Shown: positions 27,395 through 34,645 of the stretch, piece by piece
Position numbering within the stretch: the stretch's first letter is position 1
Layout: the number at the start of each line of letters is the position of its first letter
DNA from: a virus
IMG/VR virus record: IMGVR_UViG_3300033149_006617
Span: 1-64,000 of that record
DNA length: 64,000 bases
Direction: 5' to 3' (one strand)
Notes under the pieces: generated by a model
Databases searched by the model: none
What the model saw: the letters and a program-made list of their open reading frames with translations, nothing else
Told to the model about the DNA's origin: nothing
Translations under genes and position numbers: made by a program

Positions 27395-29766
27395 CCTTTC
27401 TTTTGGCGTTTTTCTTCGCCCCAAGCCGATGTTACGGCCATGTCAATCGGCATAGAAATATGGATGAATGGCATGGGGGCTTCCATCATTTCCTTGATGA
27501 TTTCCTTGGCTAGCGGTACGCTCTCTTCCAGCACCTCAAAACACAATTCATCGTGTGTCTGGAGCACTACATGAGCGTCCAACCCTTGGGCCGCGAGGGC
27601 GTACTCACACCGTAATTGGGCCACAAATACCAAATCCGACGCTCCACCCTGAATAGGGGTATTGCATGCCTCGCGCTTAGCCTTTTCTCTGCGCCATTTA
27701 TCGGGGCTATTTGCACCAGGTATATGTCTTATCCTGCCAAGCGGATTTCGGACTATTCCAGTCCTCACCGCTGTCTTCCATGTATCATTCTGCCAGCGCC
27801 TTACCATAGGAAATCTACCGAGGAAATTCTCTATGAGAGCCTCCGCTTCACCAACTGTAACCCCGATGTTTTTTGCTAGACCATAAGGGGTCTCACCATA
27901 TAGGATCCCGAAAACAACTGCCTTGGCCCTTGTCCGGTCACTTGGTGTTTGCTTTTCCTTTGGTATGCCGAAAACGGCTTTGCACATTTCTGCATGTATA
28001 TCTTCCTGCCGTATGCTGGCAAGCATAGCAGGGTCGTTTGCTACCGCTGCCTGTACTCGTACTTCTGCTTGCTTGAAGTCAGCCTCAATAAACTTGTAGC
28101 CCTCCCTGGGGACGAACATCTTACGCTCTTCTTTGGGGACATTTTGGAGATTAGGATTACTGGAACTAAGCCTTCCTGTAACCGTTCCACCAACATCCTC
28201 ATCGCGCTCGGCTTCCGCCCGCGCTAGATGGTAGTTGGTATGGATTATATCCTCGCCGATGTAACGTTGCACGTAAGTGCTGTTGGACTTTACAATGCTT
28301 CTATATTCCAATATGAGGTCTATTATGGGATGTTCTAATGCTTTTAATGTACTCTCATCGGTACTCCACCCTGTTTTAGTAGCCTTGACTGGCTGGAGCC
28401 CCAATTCATCAAAAAGTATTTCCTGTAATTGTTTTGGGGAACCGATATTAAATTCTCTTCCTGCCATAATGTAGATTTCTTTCTTTAGTTCCTCCAGCCG
28501 CGCTTTTTGTTGAACGTTGGTCTCCTCAACTGTACTTGTATCTATTCGCACTCCCCTAAGTTCAACGTTTATAAGGCTCCTTTGCATTGGCATCATTATA
28601 CAACGCATGAATTTGTCTAACTTCAATTGCTTTAGCTTCTTACTAAACACTTTATAAAGCCTTATAGTAGCATCAGCATCTCTCGCCGCATAAGGCTCCA
28701 ATATTTTCGGTGGAATGGAGCCGAAGTTCCTCTTCTCCTCTGGGATTTTTTTGTTGTTTTTAATGTGGCTAAACAGATCGTCAACTTCCCTCGACCATGC
28801 TGGCATCCTAGCATACCTCACCGCCGCATGCTTGAGGGAATGAGATTCGAGTTCATTAATAAGGTGATGCGCAAGCAATGTATCCCAATAGTATCCATTT
28901 ATCTTCATGCCTTTGTTGCGGAGCACCTTTACATCAAATGCACCAAAATGTGCCACTTTCCTCCATTTGTAGGAGCCAAATAATTCTAATAGCCTCTTAG
29001 CAATCTCCAACTTGTCATGCTCCCCCCACACCGATTTAAATTCGCGCATAATAGGGAGCACATATCCTCTCCCAGGTTTATCCGAAAACGAAAAGCAAAT
29101 AACATCTGTATCATAAGGATTAGTGCTGGTAGTCTCCAGATCAAATGACCAGATTTTGGAGCCATAGAGCACATTCCACAAGTCGTCCAACTTATCGTGG
29201 GTATCAATGATTATTACGTTGGTGTCAACTGTTTCTACTTTTTTGCCGACCAAAAAATCGCGCAAAGAACGGATACCCACCATAAACTCCGGTATATTAC
29301 CTGGATTATGTAGGCAAGCAGATGGATGAATTATGGGGAGGAGCATACAGTCAAATTCTTCGTTGTATTCCCATATCGCATTGGCCTTATTTATACCGGT
29401 CCTGCCGGTCAATGTTTGATATGCAACGGCACCGAAGGCCACAATTGCCTTGCGTGGATACTTTCTGATGACCTTCTCCAGGTATTCCCTGCACGCATTG
29501 ATGGTAGCAGTTGTAGCCTTGTAATTTTCGCCGCCAGGAAAGCACCTCGTAGCATTCGTAACCAAAAATGACTTCCTATCAAGTCCTACAGATGCTAATG
29601 CCTTATCCAGAAACTTACCGGCAGGACCTGTAAAAACCCTGCCGGTCTCGTTTTCCGTTTCTCCAGGCTCCTGGCCTACCATCACAATATCAGCCTTGGC
29701 GGGGCCAGTGTCCTTTACCTTTCCCTGTAGCCCCAAATGATTCAATGGGCAGTCATTACATCCCAT
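27391..29766 (-). CDS. Uracil-DNA glycosylase (family 4) / DNA polymerase I fusion
   Basis: 791 residues. Residues 1-180: family-4 UDG with Cys pair (MGCNDCPLN), VGQEPGETENETGRVFTGPA, FLVTNATRCFPGG, IHPSACL. Residues 195-370: 3'-5' exonuclease, WSFDLETTSTN (DxE) and YAARDADATIRLY (YxxxD). Residues 400-791: family-A polymerase, motif A IEADFKQAEVR, motif B RAKAVVFGILYG with Phe at the 762-equivalent, motif C VLQTHDELCFEV. No 5' nuclease domain. The start overlaps the stop of the small upstream gene. The N-terminal UDG resembles SPO1-type phage polymerases and may tether repair to replication. Confidence 0.9.
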   Translation of the reverse strand: MGCNDCPLNHLGLQGKVKDTGPAKADIVMVGQEPGETENETGRVFTGPAGKFLDKALASVGLDRKSFLVTNATRCFPGGENYKATTATINACREYLEKVIRKYPRKAIVAFGAVAYQTLTGRTGINKANAIWEYNEEFDCMLLPIIHPSACLHNPGNIPEFMVGIRSLRDFLVGKKVETVDTNVIIIDTHDKLDDLWNVLYGSKIWSFDLETTSTNPYDTDVICFSFSDKPGRGYVLPIMREFKSVWGEHDKLEIAKRLLELFGSYKWRKVAHFGAFDVKVLRNKGMKINGYYWDTLLAHHLINELESHSLKHAAVRYARMPAWSREVDDLFSHIKNNKKIPEEKRNFGSIPPKILEPYAARDADATIRLYKVFSKKLKQLKLDKFMRCIMMPMQRSLINVELRGVRIDTSTVEETNVQQKARLEELKKEIYIMAGREFNIGSPKQLQEILFDELGLQPVKATKTGWSTDESTLKALEHPIIDLILEYRSIVKSNSTYVQRYIGEDIIHTNYHLARAEAERDEDVGGTVTGRLSSSNPNLQNVPKEERKMFVPREGYKFIEADFKQAEVRVQAAVANDPAMLASIRQEDIHAEMCKAVFGIPKEKQTPSDRTRAKAVVFGILYGETPYGLAKNIGVTVGEAEALIENFLGRFPMVRRWQNDTWKTAVRTGIVRNPLGRIRHIPGANSPDKWRREKAKREACNTPIQGGASDLVFVAQLRCEYALAAQGLDAHVVLQTHDELCFEVLEESVPLAKEIIKEMMEAPMPFIHISMPIDMAVTSAWGEEKRQKKG

Positions 29767-29885
29767 TAACGATTCCTACCTTTACGCCCACCTTTGGGCG
29801 GATTGCATCCTCCTCGGCCTCTATTGGCCCCTACGCCTCTTCCACTGCCGTCTTTCTTTGGAACGCCCTTTTTTGATTTGGCCAT
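29766..29885 (-). CDS. 39-residue Gly/Arg/Lys-rich protein
   Basis: ATG at 29885 with GGGAGGTGAT upstream; the stop overlaps the polymerase start (TAATG). Composition is Gly, Lys and Arg with repeated GRG/GGRKGR motifs (RGVGANRGRGGCNPPKGGR), like RNA-binding RGG tails. Too short for a known family. Between thioredoxin and polymerase in the Ro60 operon, so RNA or DNA binding is a reasonable guess. Confidence 0.6.
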   Translation of the reverse strand: MAKSKKGVPKKDGSGRGVGANRGRGGCNPPKGGRKGRNR

Positions 29886-29891
29886 ACTCTA

Positions 29892-30227
29892 TCACCTCCC
29901 ATCATTTAAGGCCCTCTCGATTGCTTGGATAATTTGCTCCTTAGATCGAGACCCCACAATCATCTCGGCCACGTTGCCGCTCTTAAGAAGTAACAATGTC
30001 GGGAGGCTCCTAATACCAAAGCGTGTGGCTAGCCTTGGATTGTCATTTACATCTACCTCCCCGACCCTAAGTCGCCCACTATATTCATTAGCGATAGCCT
30101 CTACGATAGGGGCAATTATTTTACATGGCTTACACCAATCCGCCCCAAAGTCCAAAAGCACCGGCTGTTTCGATTGAATAACCTCCGATTCAAAGTTATC
30201 AGTTGTAATCGTGATGATGTCAGCCAT
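29892..30227 (-). CDS. Thioredoxin
   Basis: 111 residues, a complete thioredoxin: VLLDFGADWCKPCKIIAPIV with the redox CxxC (CKPC instead of the usual CGPC), VDVNDNPRLATRFGIRSLPT with the cis-Pro, and LLLLKSGNVAEMIVG. Normal length. It may reduce ribonucleotide reductase or other proteins. Placement just before a family-A polymerase recalls T7, where host thioredoxin is the processivity factor, but I see no thioredoxin-binding-domain insertion to support that. Confidence 0.9.
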   Translation of the reverse strand: MADIITITTDNFESEVIQSKQPVLLDFGADWCKPCKIIAPIVEAIANEYSGRLRVGEVDVNDNPRLATRFGIRSLPTLLLLKSGNVAEMIVGSRSKEQIIQAIERALNDGR

Positions 30228-30242
30228 TTACTTGCCCCCGTT

Positions 30243-31850
30243 TCAAGCCCGAATAAAATCAGAAATCAAATTTGGTGTAGCCATATCAAATCCCACCACG
30301 TCCAACATACCAGCATCGTTAGGATCAGCAATTGAAAATCCTGTGCTGGTCATAGCTACCACAATTAATTTAGCAGGGATGCCTGTCTCTCGGCGATATT
30401 TCTGCAATGCTTGGCAAGGATGAATGTCACCTGCCCATGTTTCATTATCGGTATAAATGACAAACGCATCAATCTCCAAGCCATCCTTGAGCGCGGACAG
30501 CATGGGCAAGGCACAATCAGTGCCACCCCACGGTATATCCTCAATTTGACGAATAACATCATCAAGCCGTTGCCTGCTACTTATGCTAACCGGCACTAAG
30601 AGGGAATCCTCCCACCAATTAGAAGGCCCGCTAGCAAAAGCCGTCACAATAGAATTAAGCTCCACCCGTTGAGTAACCAATGCCATAGCAGCAGATGCCC
30701 CCCTGGGGGTTAGGTTAGGAATACCACTAACACCCGCAGCCCCCATAGAGCCTGATACATCCAATGCCAACATTATCCGTTTATTCGTAGGTTCTACATT
30801 ACCAAATGCCATGTAGAATGCTCCATCAAGAGCATCTACAATAGACGCTATAGGTGCCCATCTCAATTTCCCACGAGCTCCCTGACCGGATTTATATGTA
30901 GTCAATGCCGCCAGCACGCCGATAGGATGCACCCGTGCTCTACGGAGTGCCGCTTCATCAGATACCTTTTCAATTACCTTTGACGTTACACTACTCAGTG
31001 GTTTGAGTGCCCCATTTGCCGTCATGCGCCCCAAATTGCGGATGAGCGCGGTGAGTGGCATATTGGGCACTAATGCTTGCCAAACATCCGGAGAGTTAAT
31101 TACATCACCAGGTACCATCTCCCAAGTAACCCACGGATGGTTATTAATTATTCTTATTGTTTCCTTGGGATTTCGCGCTTTCTGGAGAGCCTCGAATACT
31201 TTGATAGTTTCGGGTAGGTCCTCAGTGCTCTCGTGCTGAGTAACCCAATGGAACAACGCATTTAATGCGGGATCAATTGCCTTCGGATGGGCTAATCTCA
31301 ACAAATCCCTATGAGTCCAGCCATATCTTTGGCGATATTTGACTATTTGGTAGGCAAGTCTCTCAACTTCCTTATCAGTATACCATCGGGCTACTGCCCG
31401 TCTAAGGCTCCGCCCCCAGCCACGAAACGACTCTACTGCATCTGCAAATTGAAAGATATGGGTTCCGATACGGCATACTTGTGGGAGCGCATCCAATGCC
31501 GCCTTCTTGGTCTTATCATCCCCCATACCTGCAGCCATCGCTAGCACAAAGATGGCAGCGTCATTTTTAGGTGCTCTGCCCTCCTCACTGATTTCAACGG
31601 TTCGATTAACTACTCGTTGCCCGTCTGCTTGTATGCACCGCAGGACCGCCTGGGCATTATCCTTGGTGAATTCATGCTCACCCACATAGTAAGTACCACC
31701 CTCACTTCCCAGAATCAAAAAGCGGTCAAGTCGGACCCAATCATCAACCTCAAATACATACCCACCCGCATCGTTTACTACCTGAGACTTACCTGGGATC
31801 GGCTCTGATTGTGGGGTCTTTTGGGTTTGGAAGTGCTTTGCGTACCGCAT
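30243..31850 (-). CDS. rsr: Ro60 / Rsr orthologue (TROVE-vWA RNA-binding protein)
   Basis: 535 residues, full length for the family. ATG 31850 is 8 nt from GGAG; ATG 31856 is too close. The N-terminal TROVE HEAT-repeat ring includes VDDWVRLDRFLILGSEGGTY, VLAMAAGMGDDKTKKAALD, RTHIFQFADA-like (GTHIFQFADAVESFRGWGR) and YRQRYGWTHRDLLRLAHP, all Ro60 hallmarks. The C-terminal vWA domain (from about residue 360) has the MIDAS: ALDVSGSMG, GGTDC, YTDNETW. Ro60 binds misfolded RNAs in its ring and Y RNAs outside, and in bacteria tethers PNPase. The gene is preceded by three Y-RNA-like RNAs. Confidence 0.92.
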   Translation of the reverse strand: MRYAKHFQTQKTPQSEPIPGKSQVVNDAGGYVFEVDDWVRLDRFLILGSEGGTYYVGEHEFTKDNAQAVLRCIQADGQRVVNRTVEISEEGRAPKNDAAIFVLAMAAGMGDDKTKKAALDALPQVCRIGTHIFQFADAVESFRGWGRSLRRAVARWYTDKEVERLAYQIVKYRQRYGWTHRDLLRLAHPKAIDPALNALFHWVTQHESTEDLPETIKVFEALQKARNPKETIRIINNHPWVTWEMVPGDVINSPDVWQALVPNMPLTALIRNLGRMTANGALKPLSSVTSKVIEKVSDEAALRRARVHPIGVLAALTTYKSGQGARGKLRWAPIASIVDALDGAFYMAFGNVEPTNKRIMLALDVSGSMGAAGVSGIPNLTPRGASAAMALVTQRVELNSIVTAFASGPSNWWEDSLLVPVSISSRQRLDDVIRQIEDIPWGGTDCALPMLSALKDGLEIDAFVIYTDNETWAGDIHPCQALQKYRRETGIPAKLIVVAMTSTGFSIADPNDAGMLDVVGFDMATPNLISDFIRA

Positions 31851-31873
31851 GTTCATCTCTCCTTAGATTTTAA

Positions 31874-31977
31874 TTCTGGGCAAGGGATGCGATGCGGAGT
31901 ATTGCCCCCATATTGGGCTAGCAAGGCATATACCTTGCAGGAATCGAACCTGATAACCACATCGCTCCGGCCCAGAA
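31874..31977 (-). ncRNA. Y-RNA-like RNA 1 with tRNA-mimic domain (YrlA type)
   Basis: A 104-nt RNA. Ends pair: 31971-31977 with 31874-31880 (7 bp). Next a conserved internal bulge (CCGGAG on the 5' side, ATCCCTTG on the 3' side), then a stem 31957-31965 with 31889-31897 (8 of 9 pairs), then TTATC. Inside it: T-arm with loop TTCGATT (31938-31952), a closed stem in the acceptor position (31922-31937), TA, and a GCCC/GGGC D-arm (31904-31918). T-arm, acceptor, D-arm order is circularly permuted relative to tRNA, as known for bacterial YrlA. It ends 11 nt before the Ro60 ribosome site. Confidence 0.8.
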
Positions 31978-31991
31978 AATTTAGTGCTTAA

Positions 31992-32118
31992 TGTCGGGCA
32001 AGGGATGTGGGGCGGAAATTCGCGCTCTACCATTGAGCTACTGGGGAGACCCCCAGACGGGACTCGAACCCGCAACCACGCCATTCCAAGTGGATAACCG
32101 CCCCACTCCGGCCCGACA
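31992..32118 (-). ncRNA. Y-RNA-like RNA 2 with tRNA-mimic domain (YrlA type)
   Basis: A 127-nt RNA with the same plan. Terminal stem 32112-32118 with 31992-31998 (7 bp); bulge CCGGAG opposite CATCCCTTG; second stem 32098-32105 with 32008-32015 (8 perfect bp); then TTATC. tRNA-like part: T-arm 32057-32073 with the classic loop TTCGAGT, a 6-bp stem closed by GTCT (32041-32056) replacing the acceptor ends, T8-A9-like TA, then GCTC-AATGGTA-GAGC (32024-32038), an almost perfect tRNA D-arm. There is no free acceptor or CCA, so it cannot be a normal tRNA. The sequence between D-arm and Y stem stands in for the anticodon arm. Confidence 0.85.
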
Positions 32119-32126
32119 AACATAGG

Positions 32127-32197
32127 GTTCTGGATAAGTAAACGGGTAGCCGAGTGCTCTTTGTCCTAAAGATAACGGCTCCCCTCCGACCCAGAAC
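32127..32197 (-). ncRNA. Minimal Y-RNA-like RNA 3 without tRNA mimic
   Basis: A 71-nt RNA, first in the transcript. Terminal stem 32191-32197 with 32127-32133 (7 bp), 5' bulge GTCGGAG and 3' CTTA-containing bulge as in the other two, second stem GGG-A-GCCG with CGGC-TA-CCC, then TTATC, and only a short hairpin (TCTTT/AAAGA) in place of the tRNA-like domain. Thus it holds only the presumed Ro60-binding part, like metazoan Y RNAs. On the plus strand it mimics a tRNA acceptor ending in ACCA by chance, but has no T-arm. Confidence 0.65.
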
Positions 32198-32219
32198 ACC
32201 AAAATTTCAATGCTATCGT

Positions 32220-32248
32220 AGTCTACACCAATTTGGGTGGTTTGTCAA
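32220..32248 (-). promoter_or_regulatory. Promoter of the Y RNA-Ro60-polymerase operon
   Basis: On the minus strand TTGACA (32248-32243), a 17-nt spacer and TAGACT (32225-32220). Transcription would start near 32213, about 16 nt before Y RNA 3. No other promoter was seen before the Ro60 gene, so the RNAs and the mRNA probably share a transcript that is processed. Confidence 0.7.
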
Positions 32249-32293
32249 CCCCTTTTACCAACTTTTTTCGGGGATTTTTTCGGGCTGTGGGGG

Positions 32294-32322
32294 TTGACTT
32301 TTGGGGTGGTGTGTGGTATACT
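32294..32322 (+). promoter_or_regulatory. Promoter of the replication module
   Basis: TTGACT at 32294-32299, 17-nt spacer, TATACT at 32317-32322. It diverges from the Ro60-operon promoter; the -35 boxes are 45 nt apart, which invites joint control. The start site near 32329 leaves a leader of about 57 nt before the initiator gene. Confidence 0.7.
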
Positions 32323-32385
32323 GTTTTCCCCAAAACCTTACCGGTGCGCTTGCTATCGGCAATTACTAACCAAAAGGTGATGCAG

Positions 32386-33840
32386 ATGTATGCACAGGCA
32401 GTACAGGAACCCCCCCAACTAAGACCCCAAAGCACCACGTCCAAAGGATTCACCGCAGTGCCTTATGAATTTCCTCAGCACCTGATGACACAACTGACTC
32501 CGGTTGAACTGAAGGTATGCCTTCTGATTATTCGTGATAGCATTGGCCGCAATCGCGAATACACAAAAATCCGGCCAAAAGAAATACAAAATATATTAAA
32601 TGAATACAGCATAGGCACCATATACAAAGCATTAGGAAGGCTAAAAAAATCCGGCATCATAGAGAAGAAAGGAACAGGCTACAGACTATCACCATCAATA
32701 GTGCCTCCTGGCACAATTCCACTTCAATTCATAAAGGTCCCCGATTCATTCTTTGATGTTCTGCACGAGTTCACTTACAGCGAGATAAGACTCCTGCTAA
32801 AAATATTCCAAATATTCGACAATGGCGAATACCGCCCGATGCCGATGCGCCGATTAGCAAAATATTGCAACACGGCTCTTGCCACGGTATGCGGGGCAAT
32901 GATGCGGCTGAGGGAAAAGGGCATCATCTTTCCAGAAAATCCTGATAGATGCTCTACAGAGCCTTTTAGATATTCTCGTCAGAATATTTATATTGCCCTC
33001 GCAACATATTGCAAATTACATCGGGAGAATACCATAATCAGGGAACTAAATAATTCAAATCAATCTGAAAACAATTTATATGAAAATAATTCAGGGTCAT
33101 TTCAGTATTATGAATTTGGTACTGAGGCGAACGCACCTAGCACTCAGACGAACGCAATTTGGTACTCAGACGAACGCAATTTGGTACTGAGGCGAACGCA
33201 CCTAGACGGAAATTCGGGCCAGGAAGCCCCGTCATTACTGGGCTCTTCAATATTTTGCAGTTTCCCCTTAAACAGTTCTTTTAAACAGCTTTTAAACACT
33301 AGTTCTCGCGCTTCGGAACCCTTTAGCGGATACGGCTCGCTTTCGGGTTCCTCGCGCAACTCAGCGCTTTGCGCTAACGACTTTGCTGAAGGGAAAATAA
33401 ATATTGAAGGGAAGATAAATATTGAGGGAGGAATAAATATGTTGAACCCAAAGGTATTCGTCTCAGATGAGAATAAAAAGAAAAGTGTTGTGCGCCCGCG
33501 CCAAAATAATAAAAATTCTTCTTGGCGCGAAAAGACACGTTATACTATGACCCCAGCCGACTGGCTGGATGCCTTCACTGATCTGGTGAAGGAAAAATAC
33601 GGTAAGAATGTCCCACATTCCGACCGAGTGCAGGTCCCCCAGGTGAGGAGATTATTGGCCGACCACGGCCCCGATTTGTTTGCGAAGGCGTTCAACTTCT
33701 ATATTTTGAACTTCAAGGGTAAAAAATTGCGGGATAGAAGGGTCCCCATAGACGAGCAGACGAATGCTCCTTCCCTGCGGATTTTCTTGTCCGATTATTA
33801 CTTCGGGCATATTTTGGAGGCCGCATGTGGTAATGATTAA
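32386..33840 (+). CDS. O-type replication initiator with winged-helix N-terminus
   Basis: 484 residues. ATG 32386 is 6 nt after AAGGTGA and lies downstream of the promoter; the open frame back to 32233 is not transcribed. Two winged-helix units: LTPVELKVCLLIIRDSIGRN...IYKALGRLKKSGIIEKKG, and YSEIRLLLKIFQIFDNGEYR...ATVCGAMMRLREKGIIFP. A low-complexity linker (residues about 225-365) carries DNA iterons in its coding sequence; a C-terminal domain (MTPADWLDAFTDLVKEKYG) may contact the helicase. This parallels lambda O, which binds an origin inside its own gene and recruits DnaB. Confidence 0.75.
   Translation: MYAQAVQEPPQLRPQSTTSKGFTAVPYEFPQHLMTQLTPVELKVCLLIIRDSIGRNREYTKIRPKEIQNILNEYSIGTIYKALGRLKKSGIIEKKGTGYRLSPSIVPPGTIPLQFIKVPDSFFDVLHEFTYSEIRLLLKIFQIFDNGEYRPMPMRRLAKYCNTALATVCGAMMRLREKGIIFPENPDRCSTEPFRYSRQNIYIALATYCKLHRENTIIRELNNSNQSENNLYENNSGSFQYYEFGTEANAPSTQTNAIWYSDERNLVLRRTHLDGNSGQEAPSLLGSSIFCSFPLNSSFKQLLNTSSRASEPFSGYGSLSGSSRNSALCANDFAEGKINIEGKINIEGGINMLNPKVFVSDENKKKSVVRPRQNNKNSSWREKTRYTMTPADWLDAFTDLVKEKYGKNVPHSDRVQVPQVRRLLADHGPDLFAKAFNFYILNFKGKKLRDRRVPIDEQTNAPSLRIFLSDYYFGHILEAACGND
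33113..33200 (+). repeat. Four iterons, probable replication origin
   Basis: Four direct repeats ending in CGAACGCA at 33128, 33149, 33171 and 33193. Units 1, 3 and 4 share ATTTGGTACT(G/C)AG(G/A)C before this core; unit 2 has CCTAGCACTCAGA. Spacing is 21, 22 and 22 bp, about two helical turns and not a multiple of three, so repetition is at DNA level, not protein level. An AT-rich stretch (about 33040-33112) lies next to them, suitable for strand opening. Confidence 0.7.
33388..33441 (+). repeat. Three AT-rich 18-bp tandem repeats
   Basis: Units of GAAGGGAAAATAAATATT type at 33388, 33406 and 33424, the third more divergent. They code for KINIEG repeats in frame. They may be an unwinding element of the origin 190 bp upstream, or just a coding repeat. 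Confidence 0.5.
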
Positions 33841-34645
33841 TGTTGTTCCGATTCGGGATGTTAAGTGTATAGACGATGCTGTCGGAAAAATTGTGTGTGG
33901 TGACTGTAGGGAGTTGTTTCCCAAGTTACCCGAAAAATCAATTGGATTGGTTATTCAGGACCCTCCTTACGGTGATGTGCTTGATGTTGATTGGGATGAC
34001 AGGTCATCATTCAGGGAAGTGCAGGAGATGCTTGCGCCTAAATTGTCGGATAGAGCCAGCATCTACACATGGTGTGGTATAGGGGAAAAGAGTCAGTCGT
34101 TGATTGATTTCTTTATTATCTTGCGCGAATTTTTCCATTTCAAGGACCTAATAACTTGGAAAAAACGGCGCGGAATAGGGATGAGAAAAGGATGGTTGTA
34201 TGCAAGAGAAGAGATATTATGGCATGTCGTTGACAATAATAAGTTTGTTTGGAACACCAAATATCAATATAGTGATGAACCAAACCAATTTTCGGTTGGG
34301 ATGTCCGGTTATAGATGCAAATCCAAATTCAAAAGAATCCCTAATGTGTGGACCGATATACCAGAGAAGCTGGTACATGGGATAAAGCATCTCACACCAA
34401 AACCCATTGAAGCACTGTTGCGTATGATTCGGGTTCATTATTTTGAAGGCTGTATTGTATTGGACCCGTTTGCCGGTAGCTTCAGCACGGCTGTTGCATG
34501 TGAAATGTTGGGGGTGCCTTGGATTTGTTGCGAGATTAACAGAGATTATTGTGAAGTAGGTTTAGAACGATTGGCAGATAGTAATAAGCATTTATTTACC
34601 GCAGAAGGGGGAGCAACGTGGAGCCTAAAATCCCACACGATATAG
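33827..34645 (+). CDS. DNA methyltransferase (beta-class, N4-cytosine/N6-adenine)
   Basis: 272 residues. GTG 33827 is 6 nt from GGAGG; ATG 33833 is also possible. IQDPPYGDVLDVDWDD near the N-terminus is catalytic motif IV (DPPY); VLDPFAGSFSTAVACEMLG near the C-terminus is the AdoMet motif I; this order defines the beta class. The middle holds the target-recognition region (ITWKKRRGIGMRKGWL). No restriction enzyme is adjacent, so it is likely an orphan enzyme protecting phage DNA or marking the origin. Confidence 0.8.
   Translation: MVMINVVPIRDVKCIDDAVGKIVCGDCRELFPKLPEKSIGLVIQDPPYGDVLDVDWDDRSSFREVQEMLAPKLSDRASIYTWCGIGEKSQSLIDFFIILREFFHFKDLITWKKRRGIGMRKGWLYAREEILWHVVDNNKFVWNTKYQYSDEPNQFSVGMSGYRCKSKFKRIPNVWTDIPEKLVHGIKHLTPKPIEALLRMIRVHYFEGCIVLDPFAGSFSTAVACEMLGVPWICCEINRDYCEVGLERLADSNKHLFTAEGGATWSLKSHTI

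Noticed and set aside
31904-32073. Two ordinary tRNA genes on the minus strand
   Set aside because: T-arm and D-arm are clear, but the order is T-arm, closed stem, D-arm; there are no free acceptor ends or anticodon loop. They fit YrlA-type Y RNAs next to Ro60.
32127-32200. Plus-strand tRNA ending in ACCA
   Set aside because: GTTCTGG pairs with CCAGAAC and ACCA follows, but there is no T-loop and no proper anticodon arm. The minus-strand Y RNA reading shares sequence with the other two elements.
33113-33200. CRISPR array
   Set aside because: Units are only 21-22 bp with no unique spacers; they are iterons. No Cas1/Cas2 was seen and no other array exists in the window.
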